This document shows, in pieces, positions 51,008-61,310 of a stretch of DNA of 64,000 bases. The DNA lies in assembly GCA_028289645.1 (NCBI GenBank), contig JANQOK010000015.1, positions 1-64,000 on the forward strand. The letters are read 5' to 3'. Every line of letters starts with the position of its first letter. Within the stretch, counting starts at the first letter, position 1. Under the pieces are notes generated by a model. It was given only the letters and a program-made list of their open reading frames with translations, was not told where the DNA came from and did not search any database. The translations under genes and the position numbers were made by a program. Source of the DNA: Anderseniella sp. (GTDB taxonomy: Bacteria > Pseudomonadota > Alphaproteobacteria > Rhizobiales > Aestuariivirgaceae).

Positions 51008-51721
51008 TCAGCCGATTTCGCCCGGCCTGGCAAAGCGAATCTCAACACTCTCCACACCCGCAGGCGGGGCAGCCAGCCGGGTCACGAACGCCGACACGGC
51101 ACCGGCACCAATCGGGCCCTTGCCGACGCTGTTCAGTGTCCAGGTATGCAACTGTTTGCCGTCGGCGTTTCTCAGCACAAACCTGAGCGGCGGCACGCGC
51201 CGGTCCTGTTCGGTGATATTGGCGATACGTCCGCGCAGGGCCAGTACCGGCTGGCCGTTGACGATCATGTATTTCTGCTGGATAGACGAGATGCTGAGCC
51301 CGTAGACATTCACCGTCTTGCCGGCAAACGAGTACAGTTTCGCCGCGGCAGGCGCTGCCTGCACAATCCGCTCAGGCATGGCAACCACGGCACCAAGCAC
51401 CAGGCATATGCCGGCGGCAAGCCCGGTCCAGCCCCTGATTTGTGCGCTGCGCCGCTGCCGGGCGGTCTTGGCCTTGTGCTCTGCAATATGGGCTGCACGG
51501 GCGATCTTGCGGGCTTCGGCAATGATGCGCGCCTCCGTATCGTCATCGTCGGCCTCGACTCTGGCCCCTGGCGCGTCAACAGGCACGATGTCGCTTACCT
51601 CGGTGGCATGTGCCTCGATCCAGCCGTGCCCGCAGTTCCCGCATCGCATCACCGTCGCCTCGGCACCCGGTTCGACCGGCATTTCAAACTTGGTTGCGCA
51701 TGAGGGGCAGGAGACTATCAT
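51008..51721 (-). CDS. MJ0042-type zinc-ribbon membrane protein
   Basis: MIVSCPSCATKFEMPVEPGAEATVMRCGNCGHGWIE; TM region; C-terminal DUF3426-like domain. Confidence 0.88.
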   Translation of the reverse strand: MIVSCPSCATKFEMPVEPGAEATVMRCGNCGHGWIEAHATEVSDIVPVDAPGARVEADDDDTEARIIAEARKIARAAHIAEHKAKTARQRRSAQIRGWTGLAAGICLVLGAVVAMPERIVQAAPAAAKLYSFAGKTVNVYGLSISSIQQKYMIVNGQPVLALRGRIANITEQDRRVPPLRFVLRNADGKQLHTWTLNSVGKGPIGAGAVSAFVTRLAAPPAGVESVEIRFARPGEIG

Positions 51722-51914
51722 CTGTCACGTCCGGTTCCGGTGATTCGGCTCGATCTGGTATAAGGCGCCAGTGACTGCGGTTTTTTGCCTGACCAGAGAA
51801 ACCTTGCTTCTCGATACCGACAGTAAAACGGAAATACGGTTAATTCAGCGTAAATACCGATCCGGTATCAAACCACTGCACGTGGCATGGGCCACCCGAT
51901 ACTGAGGACCCCGC

Positions 51915-52577
51915 TTGTCGATCGTACGATTTGAAAATGTCGGTTTGCGCTACGGTACCGGGCCGGAAGTCCTGAAGGATCTCAACCTGACCCTTGAGAC
52001 CGGATCATTCAATTTTCTGACCGGCGCGTCGGGTGCCGGCAAGACCTCGCTGATGCGGATGCTGTTTCTGGCACTCAAGCCAACCCGTGGCATGATTTCA
52101 CTGTTTGGAGAGAACACCAACGGATTGCGGCGCGGAAAAGTGCCTGACGTGCGGCGCAGGATCGGCGTGGTGTTTCAGGAATTCCGGCTCCTGGATCACC
52201 TGACCACGTTTGAGAACGTGGCGCTGCCTTTGCGGGTGCGCGGCAACAAGCTCAATGACTATCGCGAGAATGTCCTCGAACTGCTCGACTGGGTCGGCCT
52301 GGATCAGCATATCAACGCCTACCCGCCGGTTCTGTCCGGCGGTGAGAAACAGCGTGCCGCCATCGCCCGCGCGGTCATTTCGAGCCCGGAGCTGCTGCTC
52401 GCCGACGAGCCGACCGGAAACGTCGATCCTGAACTGGCATTGCGGCTGATGCGCCTGTTCCAGCAACTCAACCAGTTCGGCACAACGGTTCTGATCGCCA
52501 CCCATGATACCCATCTGCTCGACACCATAAAGGCGCCCGTGCTGCGGCTCGAAGACGGCAGGACGAGATGGCAGTGA
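51915..52577 (+). CDS. ftsE: Cell division ATP-binding protein FtsE
   Basis: IVRFENVGLRYGTGPEVLKDLNL, GASGAGKTSLMRML, LSGGEKQRAAIARAVI, ADEPTGNVD; followed by ftsX. Confidence 0.95.
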   Translation: MSIVRFENVGLRYGTGPEVLKDLNLTLETGSFNFLTGASGAGKTSLMRMLFLALKPTRGMISLFGENTNGLRRGKVPDVRRRIGVVFQEFRLLDHLTTFENVALPLRVRGNKLNDYRENVLELLDWVGLDQHINAYPPVLSGGEKQRAAIARAVISSPELLLADEPTGNVDPELALRLMRLFQQLNQFGTTVLIATHDTHLLDTIKAPVLRLEDGRTRWQ

Positions 52578-53533
52578 ACAACAACATCACCAGGGCTGAT
52601 CATAATGTGTCCGATCTCGGCGACGGCGCGCAGCTGCAGGTTGTCGGCAAGACGCGCTCCAAGGTCATACCCCAGGCCACGGCGCCCCACATGACACTGA
52701 TGACGGCAATGGCGGCCATGTGCTATCTCGCCGTGCTGGCAATCGGTGCCCTGTTAATGACCGCCACAGCCGTTGACAACTGGACGTCGCAGATCGCCAG
52801 CCAGGTCACGGTGCAGATTTCCGCAGCCGACGGGGTCGATGTTGACGGCGATGCCGCAAAGGTCACCGACATTCTGCGCGCCACGGCAGGCATTGCCGAC
52901 GTCGATGTCGTCAGTCCCGAGGCAGCGCGCAAACTGCTCGAACCCTGGCTCGGCAAGTCGGGCATACTCGATGATCTGCCGATACCGCGCCTGATCAATG
53001 TCAGCATCGACAAGTCGTCGCCGCCCGACCTTGAATTGCTGCGCGCCACGCTCGCCACCGAAGTCCCGTCCGCCACCCTGGACACCCATCGGCGCTGGCA
53101 GGCCGAACTGGTCAGCATGGCCGGTTCCCTGACCTGGCTGGCCGTTGCCGTGCTCAGCCTGATCGCAACCGCCGCGGTTGTGCTGGTCATCTACGCAACC
53201 CGTGCGGCCATGGAAGCAAACCGGGAAGTTATCGAGGTCCTGTATCTTGCCGGCGCCCGCGACAGCTTTATCTCGCGCGAGGTGCTGTGGCGCTTCTGGC
53301 TTACCGGCCTCAAAGCCGGTCTGATCGGATCCCTGCTCGGTTTTGTTACTTTCGTCATCCTGGGCCTGGGCGATGGCAGGCTGTCAGAACCGGTCCGGGC
53401 GCTTCTGTATCATCCCCTGGACACCAGCAGCGCCAACTACGCCGCCTTTATTGTGGTGCCGATTGTTGCTACACTGATCTCACTTATCACGGCGCGTATT
53501 TCCATATCACGGGTCTTGAAGGCCATGTTCTGA
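52568..53533 (+). CDS. ftsX: Cell division permease FtsX
   Basis: Four-TM ABC permease; overlaps ftsE; IYATRAAMEANREVIEVLYLAGARDSFISREV. Confidence 0.93.
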   Translation: MAVNNNITRADHNVSDLGDGAQLQVVGKTRSKVIPQATAPHMTLMTAMAAMCYLAVLAIGALLMTATAVDNWTSQIASQVTVQISAADGVDVDGDAAKVTDILRATAGIADVDVVSPEAARKLLEPWLGKSGILDDLPIPRLINVSIDKSSPPDLELLRATLATEVPSATLDTHRRWQAELVSMAGSLTWLAVAVLSLIATAAVVLVIYATRAAMEANREVIEVLYLAGARDSFISREVLWRFWLTGLKAGLIGSLLGFVTFVILGLGDGRLSEPVRALLYHPLDTSSANYAAFIVVPIVATLISLITARISISRVLKAMF

Positions 53534-53607
53534 CACGGCATAAACCTTTGCTGCGCCGTGAAAATTCATGGAGTGGCAGGAGCGTTGTTTGACCCGGTGA
53601 TGTTTTG

Positions 53608-54231
53608 ATGTCTGATCCTTCCGGCAAATCCAGCACTGAGACGCATCTTCCGGATGCACCGCCCAGACGCGCCTCTGGCTGGTGGATCGGACTGGGCATC
53701 TTGTTGTGTGTGCTTGTTGTCGCAACCGCCGGATTTGCCTCCTTCGCAGAACGTTCGCGCAAGATCGCCAGGCCGATCAACATGTCGGTGGACGCGATTG
53801 TGGTGCTCACCGGCGGGCCGGAACGTATTTCCGCAGCGGTTCGCCTGCTCGAGCAGAAGGTAGCCAGGCGACTGTTGATTTCCGGCGTTTACCCGGCCAC
53901 CACGGCGCAGCAACTGAGCCGCATTACCCAGGCTGAAGCCAGCCTGTTCAAATGCTGTGTCGACCTGGACAAGCGCGCGCCCGACACCCGCGGCAACGCG
54001 GCGGAAGCCGCGGACTGGGCGACCAGGCACGGATTCACCAGGATCGCCGTCGTGACCAGCGACTACCATATTCTGCGGGCCATTGTTGAGTTTTCGCGCG
54101 CCATGCCCAATGTCGAGCTGGTGGCTTATCCGGTCGCCAGTCATGACGCCGGCACGCCGGCAGTTTCATTTCCGATGCTGCGCTTGTGGATCAGTGAATA
54201 TGTCAAATACCTGCTTGCTCGGCTGCTCTGA
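53608..54231 (+). CDS. YdcF family (DUF218) membrane protein
   Basis: MSVDAIVVLTGGPERISAAVRLLEQKVARRLLISGVYP...TRGNAAEAADWATRHGFTRIAVVTSDYHILRA. Confidence 0.93.
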   Translation: MSDPSGKSSTETHLPDAPPRRASGWWIGLGILLCVLVVATAGFASFAERSRKIARPINMSVDAIVVLTGGPERISAAVRLLEQKVARRLLISGVYPATTAQQLSRITQAEASLFKCCVDLDKRAPDTRGNAAEAADWATRHGFTRIAVVTSDYHILRAIVEFSRAMPNVELVAYPVASHDAGTPAVSFPMLRLWISEYVKYLLARLL

Positions 54232-54266
54232 CAGGGCAACCACAACCAGGTCGCGGTAAGGGAGAA

Positions 54267-54995
54267 TTGGGTGTGCTGGCGTTTCGGTCCTTGCTGTTCA
54301 ATGTGGTTTTCTACATCAACCTCGTAGTGTTTCTGGTGCTCGGCTTCTGGTTCATGTTCACGCCGCGAAGCTGGTCCATGGCCGCGCTGAAAACCTGGGC
54401 CAGGTCGTCACTGTGGTGGATGAGGCTGATCACCGGCACGAAGATGGAGGTTCGCGGCCGCGAGCACATGCCGCAGGCAGGTGGTCTGCTTGCCGGCAAG
54501 CATCAGTCGGCCTGGGACATATTCGCCCTGCTGCCGCTGATGGCGGATCCGGCCCTGGTGCTGAAACGGGAATTGACCTTCATCCCGGTGTTCGGCTGGT
54601 TCTGCCTCAAGTTCAAGATGATTGCGGTGGACCGGGCGGCGGGCCCGTCGGCCCTGAAGAAGATGATTGCAGACGCAAGACAGGCGGTCGCCGACCAGCG
54701 TCAGATCCTGATCTTCCCCGAAGGCACGCGCAAGGCGCCCGGTGCCGAGCCGGACTACAAACCAGGCGCCACCGCGCTCTACATGCAGCTCGGCGTACCG
54801 TGCACGCCATTTGCACTGAACTCCGGCCTGTATTGGCCGAGACGGCAGTTCATCCGGCGGCCCGGCACCATCATCGTGGAGTTCCTGCCGCCGATCGAAG
54901 CCGGCCTGCCCCGCAAGGAATTCTCAACCCGCCTGCAGGCGCAGATCGAAGACGCAACCAACAGACTGGTTGCGGAAGGCAGCGACCTGACCTGA
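54267..54995 (+). CDS. 1-acyl-sn-glycerol-3-phosphate acyltransferase (PlsC family)
   Basis: GLLAGKHQSAWDIFALLPLM (HX4D), ILIFPEGTRKAPGAEPDYKPGATALY. Confidence 0.94.
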   Translation: MGVLAFRSLLFNVVFYINLVVFLVLGFWFMFTPRSWSMAALKTWARSSLWWMRLITGTKMEVRGREHMPQAGGLLAGKHQSAWDIFALLPLMADPALVLKRELTFIPVFGWFCLKFKMIAVDRAAGPSALKKMIADARQAVADQRQILIFPEGTRKAPGAEPDYKPGATALYMQLGVPCTPFALNSGLYWPRRQFIRRPGTIIVEFLPPIEAGLPRKEFSTRLQAQIEDATNRLVAEGSDLT

Positions 54996-55000
54996 AGCCG

Positions 55001-55909
55001 TCATTGCCGAAGCGCCAGCACTCCCGCCAGAACGATCATCGTCATGCCCAGCACCGACGGCAAATCCGGCACTTCGGCAAAAAACACCAGCCCCCACACA
55101 ACGGCGAAGCCGACATAGGCAAAGTCAAACGTCCCGATGATTGTCGGCGGGCCGTTCTGGTAGGCAATCGCTGTCCCGACACTTCCGATCAGGATTGCTG
55201 TCGCCAGCAGCGTCATGGAGATCCACTCGGCCCGTCCCATGTCTGCCCACGGCGCCAGCAGGAAACCTTCTCTCGGTTCAGGGAAAACGGCCAGGATTGT
55301 GAGCGCGGCCGCTGAACCGACAACGACAAAACTCAGGTTCAGCGCAATCGACAGGATCAGCGGATGCACCGCGCGGCATCTTGTTCGGGTCAGGATCATC
55401 GCCAATGCATAGAGCACGGCGGACACCAGGGGTAACAGCGCATAAAGGTTGAATTCCCCGGTCTTGGGCCGGAGAATCAGCAGAACCCCAGCAAATCCGA
55501 TAAACACCGCAGCCCATCCAAGACCGCTGATCCTGTCGCCAATCAGAATTGCGGAAAACAGTGTGATGAAGATTGGAAGCGTGTAGTAGGCCGCTGCCGC
55601 GATCGACAGGTCCAGTTTCGGCAAGGCCAGATAGTAGGCAACCCACATTGCCACCAGCATCAGGCTGCGAAGTGCGGTCCAGCCTATCGCAGGCGGGATG
55701 GAGAACGCTTCCGGCGCCTTGAACTTCAACAGCACCAACAGGACGGGCAGCACCAAAAGCGAGCGCAGCACAAAGATCTGCCAGATGACAAACTCGCCGC
55801 TGGTGAACTTGATCAGTGCGTCACCCAAAGAAAGTGCCAAGACGGTCAGAACAATCACAACCACAGCCAGTGGGGTGTTGTCTGGCGATTTTTCTGTCTG
55901 TTTTTGCAT
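55001..55909 (-). CDS. EamA/DMT-superfamily transporter
   Basis: Ten-TM profile; two EamA repeats (WQIFVLRSLLVLPVLLVLL...; ...YVGFAVVWGLVFFAEVPDLPSVLGMTMIVLAGVLALR). Confidence 0.9.
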   Translation of the reverse strand: MQKQTEKSPDNTPLAVVVIVLTVLALSLGDALIKFTSGEFVIWQIFVLRSLLVLPVLLVLLKFKAPEAFSIPPAIGWTALRSLMLVAMWVAYYLALPKLDLSIAAAAYYTLPIFITLFSAILIGDRISGLGWAAVFIGFAGVLLILRPKTGEFNLYALLPLVSAVLYALAMILTRTRCRAVHPLILSIALNLSFVVVGSAAALTILAVFPEPREGFLLAPWADMGRAEWISMTLLATAILIGSVGTAIAYQNGPPTIIGTFDFAYVGFAVVWGLVFFAEVPDLPSVLGMTMIVLAGVLALRQ

Positions 55910-56005
55910 TACCTGAACTTCATGAAAACATCTGTTTGGCCACCTATATTCCCAATTTCTCGAGCGGAAAATTTACTTCTCGTTCCTGATGCATTACCAT
56001 GAGTT

Positions 56006-56908
56006 ATGCAAAATTTGAGAATGGCGCTCCCTCCCCTCGCCAGTCTTCTGCCGTTTGAAGCAGCGGCAAGGCTCGGCAGCATCACCAAGGCCGCAGAGGA
56101 ACTGGGACTGACGCAAGCTGCTGTCAGCAGACAGATACGGGCCCTGGAAGACCATTTGGGGACGAAAATGTTTGAGCGCCGAAATCGCGCTGTTCATCTC
56201 ACCGAAGACGGACGGGCATTCAGCCAAACCCTGACCCGGTCCCTGCATGAAATCGGCAACCACGTCCACGAACTACGCCATTCGCGAGATGGCGGAGAGG
56301 TTCTGCTGCGCTCGCAACTGTGCGAGGGCCTGTATTGGCTGATGCCGCGTCTGTCGGAATTCTATCAAAAGCACCCGGATATCGGCGTTCGGGTTATCAC
56401 GTCCACCCGCCCGTTGACCGAGACAACTGAGCGTTTCGACCTGGCCCTGCAGACGGTCGGGCGTGAAGCCACAAATGCCGATCTGGTGTTTGCCGTTTCC
56501 GACGATGTCTTTCCGGTCTGCAGCCCGAAATTCCTGGCAAACCAGACCCAGCCTCTGTCATTGGAGAAATTGCCGGAATACCGTCTGCTTCATCATAGCA
56601 GCTCTCCTCCGGATTGGCTGGGCTGGGACAGCTGGTTTGAACGCATGGGTGTTGATGCCCATGTGAGCCGTGCCGGTGAAATCTACGACAGCTATCCGTT
56701 GACGATGCAGGCGGCGGTTGAAGGGCATGGCATAGCTTTGGGCTGGAAACGCGCCAGCGAGCGGTTGCTCAGTTCCGGCGAACTGGTCAGGCCGTTCAAG
56801 CAGCATGTCAGCGTTCCCGACAGCTTTGGCGTCTACAAGCCCAGAAACTGGAAATCAAAACCTCACACCTCCAAAGTCCTGGACTGGATCAGGAGCGAGT
56901 TAGACTAG
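56006..56908 (+). CDS. LysR family transcriptional regulator (GcvA-like)
   Basis: LPPLASLLPFEAAARLGSITKAAEELGLTQAAVSRQIRALEDHLGTKMFERRNRAVHLTEDG. Confidence 0.94.
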   Translation: MQNLRMALPPLASLLPFEAAARLGSITKAAEELGLTQAAVSRQIRALEDHLGTKMFERRNRAVHLTEDGRAFSQTLTRSLHEIGNHVHELRHSRDGGEVLLRSQLCEGLYWLMPRLSEFYQKHPDIGVRVITSTRPLTETTERFDLALQTVGREATNADLVFAVSDDVFPVCSPKFLANQTQPLSLEKLPEYRLLHHSSSPPDWLGWDSWFERMGVDAHVSRAGEIYDSYPLTMQAAVEGHGIALGWKRASERLLSSGELVRPFKQHVSVPDSFGVYKPRNWKSKPHTSKVLDWIRSELD

Positions 56909-57018
56909 CGGCAGCACAGTGAAGGCCATGACCGGCATCGCCTCCTGGAGCTATGAGGAGGCGCGAATGATTGCCCGGAGTCCAATCCAGCCGTCAATCA
57001 ATATGTTACCGTGCCGAT

Positions 57019-57507
57019 ATGAATGCGACGAGCCGATATACCTTTGAAAATGCAAGCGCCGCTGATCTCGATCTGCTGCTGGAGTGGCAGTCCCGGCCCC
57101 ATGTTTGCGAATGGTGGGATTCAGTAGAACCAGGTGACGCCAGGGATTTCGAAGACAAGCGTGTAAGAAGGTGGATTGTCAGTCTAGCTGGAAGGCCTTT
57201 TGCCTACATGCAGGACTATACGGTTCATGGATGGGAGGATCACCATTTCTATCATCTTCCAAAGGGTTCTCGAGGCATCGACCAGTTCATTGGTGAGCCC
57301 GACATGACCGGAGAGGGGCACGGCCCCGCCTTCATCGCAGAACGTCTGAAGATGCTGTTTGACGAAGGTGTCCCGATGATCGCAACTGACCCGCACCCGG
57401 ACAACACCCGCGCCATTGCAGCGTACAAGAAGGCGGGATTTGAGGCGTTAGGCCCGGCCCGGGAAACACCATGGGGCCTGATACTTCCCATGGCCGTCAG
57501 CGGCTAG
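57019..57507 (+). CDS. GNAT family N-acetyltransferase (AAC(6')-like fold)
   Basis: DLDLLLEWQSRPHVCEWWD...IDQFIGEPDMTGEGHGPAFIAERLKMLFDEGVPMIATDPHPDNTRAIAAYKKAGFEALG. Confidence 0.88.
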   Translation: MNATSRYTFENASAADLDLLLEWQSRPHVCEWWDSVEPGDARDFEDKRVRRWIVSLAGRPFAYMQDYTVHGWEDHHFYHLPKGSRGIDQFIGEPDMTGEGHGPAFIAERLKMLFDEGVPMIATDPHPDNTRAIAAYKKAGFEALGPARETPWGLILPMAVSG

Positions 57508-57599
57508 GCGATGACAATTGCCATTAGGTCTGTGGGCGTCAACAACAGCAATGTGTCATCAACAGAGTCACCGAACTCAACCCAACGGTATGCAAGCGC

Positions 57600-58163
57600 C
57601 TACTTGATTATTGACCAGGATTTAAAAAACACGCCGTTTTCCTGGCCTGAGTTCGAATTCGGCAATTGCCGAGCTCTCCAGTTTTGGTTGAAGGTTTCGA
57701 TCTTTTTCATCTTTTGATCGTTTGACAGGCTTTGGTCAGCGGTGATTTTTTCCAGTTCCTGCAGGTACAGGCCGGATTTCGTTTCGCCGCCTATTGCAAC
57801 TTGCGCGTGGGCCGGACTGACAAGCGAAAGCGCGGCCCCATTGGTGCCTGGCCGCCGTTCAATTTGATTGGCAAGGTTGCCCGACCCCATGGCGACACAG
57901 AAGATGATCAGGGAATTCAACACATAGTATACGCCCTTTTGCAGCCATGACCCTGTCGTCGCAATGACGAGGGTCCCAAACAGCGCACTGATTGCAAGTC
58001 CCGTCAATGCGACCGGAATTACAAAAATTGCGCACAAGGCGTTTGTAATCATCATTGTGACCCCGCCGGCAAAGCCCGGCGTGAGCATTGAATTCGGATT
58101 AAGAAAATCCGTCGCTATTGCATCATTATGTTTGTCTGTATTTGTCTCCACTATATCTGACAT
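57600..58163 (-). CDS. Hypothetical membrane protein
   Basis: TM segments GGVTMMITNALCAIFVIPVALTGLAISALFGTLVIATTG and GVYYVLNSLIIFCVAMGSG; 187 aa. Confidence 0.6.
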   Translation of the reverse strand: MSDIVETNTDKHNDAIATDFLNPNSMLTPGFAGGVTMMITNALCAIFVIPVALTGLAISALFGTLVIATTGSWLQKGVYYVLNSLIIFCVAMGSGNLANQIERRPGTNGAALSLVSPAHAQVAIGGETKSGLYLQELEKITADQSLSNDQKMKKIETFNQNWRARQLPNSNSGQENGVFFKSWSIIK

Positions 58164-58465
58164 GCTTCACCTCCATCATTGTATGGAACCGATACCAAAT
58201 GAATACTATTTGGTTATTTGCATGAGCGCTGTGACAATCACCACATTCGGCCGGTCACATCAGCCTGGCTCAGCGAACTCTTCGGCGGCTAAACTTGCGG
58301 CGGCTTACGAGCATTTGACTAGTTGAACCGAGAAGATCGGGATGAACCGCGCGATCACGCTTGTCCCCTTGCAGGTTAACCGGATGGCAACCTATTTTTA
58401 GGTAGAACAAACCATGAATATATGGGATGATGTTCCGTCCAGCACACCAGTTGTGAGCAACCGTC

Positions 58466-60799
58466 GTGGCTACAGACACCGCACTTGATCCGATTTCCCG
58501 CGAAATCTGGGACATGAAGTACCGCTTCAAGTCGCCGGACGGTGCAGCCGTTGATCAGACCGTTGACGACACCTGGGACCGGGTTGCAAAGGCGCTGGCC
58601 GCACCTGAGAAGCCAAAGCTCAGGGCCCGCTGGGAACAGGCCTTTGCCGAGGTCATGTCCGGGTACAAGTTTCTCCCCGCAGGCCGCATCATTGCCGGCG
58701 CCGGCACCGACCGCAATGTGACGCTGTTCAACTGCTTCGTCATGGGCACCATCGAAGACGACATGGGCGCCATCTTCAACGGATTGCGCGAGGCCGCGCT
58801 GACCATGCAGCAGGGCGGCGGCATCGGCCACGACTTCTCAACCCTCCGGCCCGAGGGCGCGCCGGTCAGGGGTGTCGGCGCGGATGCCTCCGGGCCGTTG
58901 AGCTTCATGGATGTCTGGGACGCCATGTGCCGCACCATCATGTCGGCCGGTTCGCGGCGCGGCGCCATGATGGCGACCATGCGCTGCGACCATCCCGATA
59001 TCGAGGATTTCATCGCCGCCAAGCAGGAGGCGCAGCGCCTGCGCATGTTCAACCTGTCGGTGCTGGTCACCGATCCGTTCATGGCGGCGGTGAAGGCCGA
59101 CGAGGACTGGTCGCTGGTGTTTGGCGGCACCGTCTTCAAGATCGTCCGCGCCCGTGACCTGTGGAACAAGATCATGCAGGCAACCTATGCCTATGCCGAG
59201 CCCGGCGTGATCTTCATCGACCGGATCAATGCGCGCAACAATCTGTCTTACTGCGAAACCATTCACGCCACCAACCCGTGCGGCGAACAGCCACTGCCGC
59301 CCTATGGCGCCTGCCTGCTTGGCTCGATAAACCTTGCCAGCCTGGTGACGGCACCGTTTTCGGACGCCGCGCAACTGGACATGAAGGAACTTGAGCGCAT
59401 CACCTGCATCGCCGTGCGCATGCTCGACAATGTGGTTGATGTCTCCAAATACCCGCTTCCCGAACAGGCGGCCGAGGCCAGTGCCAAGCGGCGCATCGGC
59501 CTCGGTGTAACCGGGCTTGCCAATGCCCTTGCCATGTGCGGGCTGCGCTATGGATCCGATGACGCTGCAGGCGCCGCCAAGAGCTGGATGCAGGCAATCG
59601 AGCGCGCTGCCTATCTGGCAAGTTCCGGACTTGCAGCGGAGAAAGGCTCGTTCCCGCTGTTCGACAGCGAGGAATATCTGGCATCGGGACATGTCCGCGA
59701 TCTTGACGACGACGTGCGCGCCGCCATCCGAAAAGACGGCATCCGCAATGCGCTGCTCACCTCCATCGCGCCGACCGGCACCATATCGCTGTTTGCCGGC
59801 AATGTATCATCGGGCGTCGAGCCGGTGTTTTCCCTGAACTACAATCGCAAGGTACTGCAGCCGGACGGCAGCCACAGCATTGAACAGGTTGAAGACTATG
59901 CGCTGCGGGCCTTCCGCGCATTGCGCGGCAGCGAAGCGCAGTTGCCGGATGCGTTCGTCACCACGGCAGACCTCACACCACACGACCACCTGGTCATGCA
60001 GGCTGCCCTGCAGGCGCATGTCGACAGCTCCATCTCCAAGACCGTCAACTGCCCGCAGGACATCTCTTTCGAGGACTTCAGCGATGTCTATCTTGAGGCC
60101 TGGGACCTGGGCCTGAAAGGATGCACGACCTACCGGCCCAACGACATTACCGGCTCGGTCCTGTCTGAGGTCGACACCGACGAGACATCGGAAGCGCAAA
60201 CCGCATTGCCGCTCGAAGCACCTGCGGCACCGGTCGGCCACAATGAAGCCGGTATCTTCTACATGCGCCAGCCGCTGGATCGCGATCCGGTGCTGCCGGG
60301 GTTCACCTACAAGCTGAAATGGGGTGACAGCGATCACGCCATATACATCACGCTCAACGACATCATCGAAAATGACCGCAGGCGGCCGTTCGAGATATTC
60401 ATCAATTCGAAGAACATGGAGCACTATGCCTGGACTGTGGCGCTGACCCGCATGATCTCCGCGGTGTTCAGGCGCGGTGGCGACGTGTCCTTTGTTGTCG
60501 AGGAACTGAAGGCGGTGTTTGATCCGCGCGGCGGCCACTGGATGGAAGGCCGCTATGTACCGTCGCTGCTGGCCGCCATCGGAGGCGTCATCGAAAAGCA
60601 CATGCTGGCGACCGGATTTCTGAAGGATGTGAAGAACCTGTCCGGTGCGGATCCGGCCTCCGTTGACGCCCGGCGTCTGGCCGTCGGCGACAATACCGGG
60701 CGTGCCGGCCCACAATGTCCGAAATGCAACGAATTTTCCCTGGTTTTCCAGGAAGGATGCGCCACCTGCATGTCCTGCGGCTACTCAAAATGCGGCTGA
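58466..60799 (+). CDS. nrdJ: Adenosylcobalamin-dependent (class II) ribonucleoside-diphosphate reductase
   Basis: GIGHDFSTLRPEGAPVRG, MFNLSVLVTD, NPCGEQPLPPYGACLLGSINL, IAPTGTISLFAGNVSSGVEP; C-terminal CPKCNEF...CATCMSCGYSKCG; GTG start. Confidence 0.94.
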   Translation: MATDTALDPISREIWDMKYRFKSPDGAAVDQTVDDTWDRVAKALAAPEKPKLRARWEQAFAEVMSGYKFLPAGRIIAGAGTDRNVTLFNCFVMGTIEDDMGAIFNGLREAALTMQQGGGIGHDFSTLRPEGAPVRGVGADASGPLSFMDVWDAMCRTIMSAGSRRGAMMATMRCDHPDIEDFIAAKQEAQRLRMFNLSVLVTDPFMAAVKADEDWSLVFGGTVFKIVRARDLWNKIMQATYAYAEPGVIFIDRINARNNLSYCETIHATNPCGEQPLPPYGACLLGSINLASLVTAPFSDAAQLDMKELERITCIAVRMLDNVVDVSKYPLPEQAAEASAKRRIGLGVTGLANALAMCGLRYGSDDAAGAAKSWMQAIERAAYLASSGLAAEKGSFPLFDSEEYLASGHVRDLDDDVRAAIRKDGIRNALLTSIAPTGTISLFAGNVSSGVEPVFSLNYNRKVLQPDGSHSIEQVEDYALRAFRALRGSEAQLPDAFVTTADLTPHDHLVMQAALQAHVDSSISKTVNCPQDISFEDFSDVYLEAWDLGLKGCTTYRPNDITGSVLSEVDTDETSEAQTALPLEAPAAPVGHNEAGIFYMRQPLDRDPVLPGFTYKLKWGDSDHAIYITLNDIIENDRRRPFEIFINSKNMEHYAWTVALTRMISAVFRRGGDVSFVVEELKAVFDPRGGHWMEGRYVPSLLAAIGGVIEKHMLATGFLKDVKNLSGADPASVDARRLAVGDNTGRAGPQCPKCNEFSLVFQEGCATCMSCGYSKCG

Positions 60800-60874
60800 T
60801 CCCGCACATTTGATCTTGACCTTACAAGCATTTTGTTCTACTTTTGTTCTCATCAGAACAACAGGAGAATAGCC

Positions 60875-61303
60875 ATGGGTTTTAGCGCGAGCGCCGAGCT
60901 GGAAAACGAGTTCAGTGACAGATTCTGGTTCTGGACCGGATCGTCCGGCAAGCGCTATATCCATTCCGTTTACAGCATCGAAGACTGCCCGCCATTGCCC
61001 GGTGCCATTTATGTCATGGTCCGCCGCCTTGAGAGCGGTGCCCGGGTGCCGGTTCGCATGGGGCGGTTTTCACCCTTATGGGATTTTCCGCTGCCGGCCG
61101 AGATGACCGATGGTGCCTGTGAAATTCATGTGCACCTGCTGGCTGGCGATGAAAGCCAGACATTGCGGGCGTATGACGACCTTGCCGCATCGCTTGAACT
61201 GGATGCCGCCGCTGCTCCATCTGTGTGCCGCCCGCTGCCGGCTCGCGATACCGCCCGGTTTGTTCAGGCGACGCTGCCGCTGTTTTCAGATATGGCTGCC
61301 TGA
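60875..61303 (+). CDS. Hypothetical protein (142 aa) downstream of nrdJ
   Basis: MGFSASAELENEFSDRFWFWTGSSGKRYIHSVYSIEDCPPLPGAIYVMVRR...; RBS-like AACAGGAG upstream. Confidence 0.75.
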   Translation: MGFSASAELENEFSDRFWFWTGSSGKRYIHSVYSIEDCPPLPGAIYVMVRRLESGARVPVRMGRFSPLWDFPLPAEMTDGACEIHVHLLAGDESQTLRAYDDLAASLELDAAAAPSVCRPLPARDTARFVQATLPLFSDMAA

Positions 61304-61310
61304 ACCGTTC

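Noticed and set aside
57019-57507. Aminoglycoside resistance gene
   Set aside because: GNAT similar to AAC(6')-type folds but without evidence of resistance function or mobile context; annotated only as GNAT.
58164-58465. Cobalamin riboswitch upstream of nrdJ
   Set aside because: No B12-box-like sequence recognised by eye; needs an Infernal scan to exclude.
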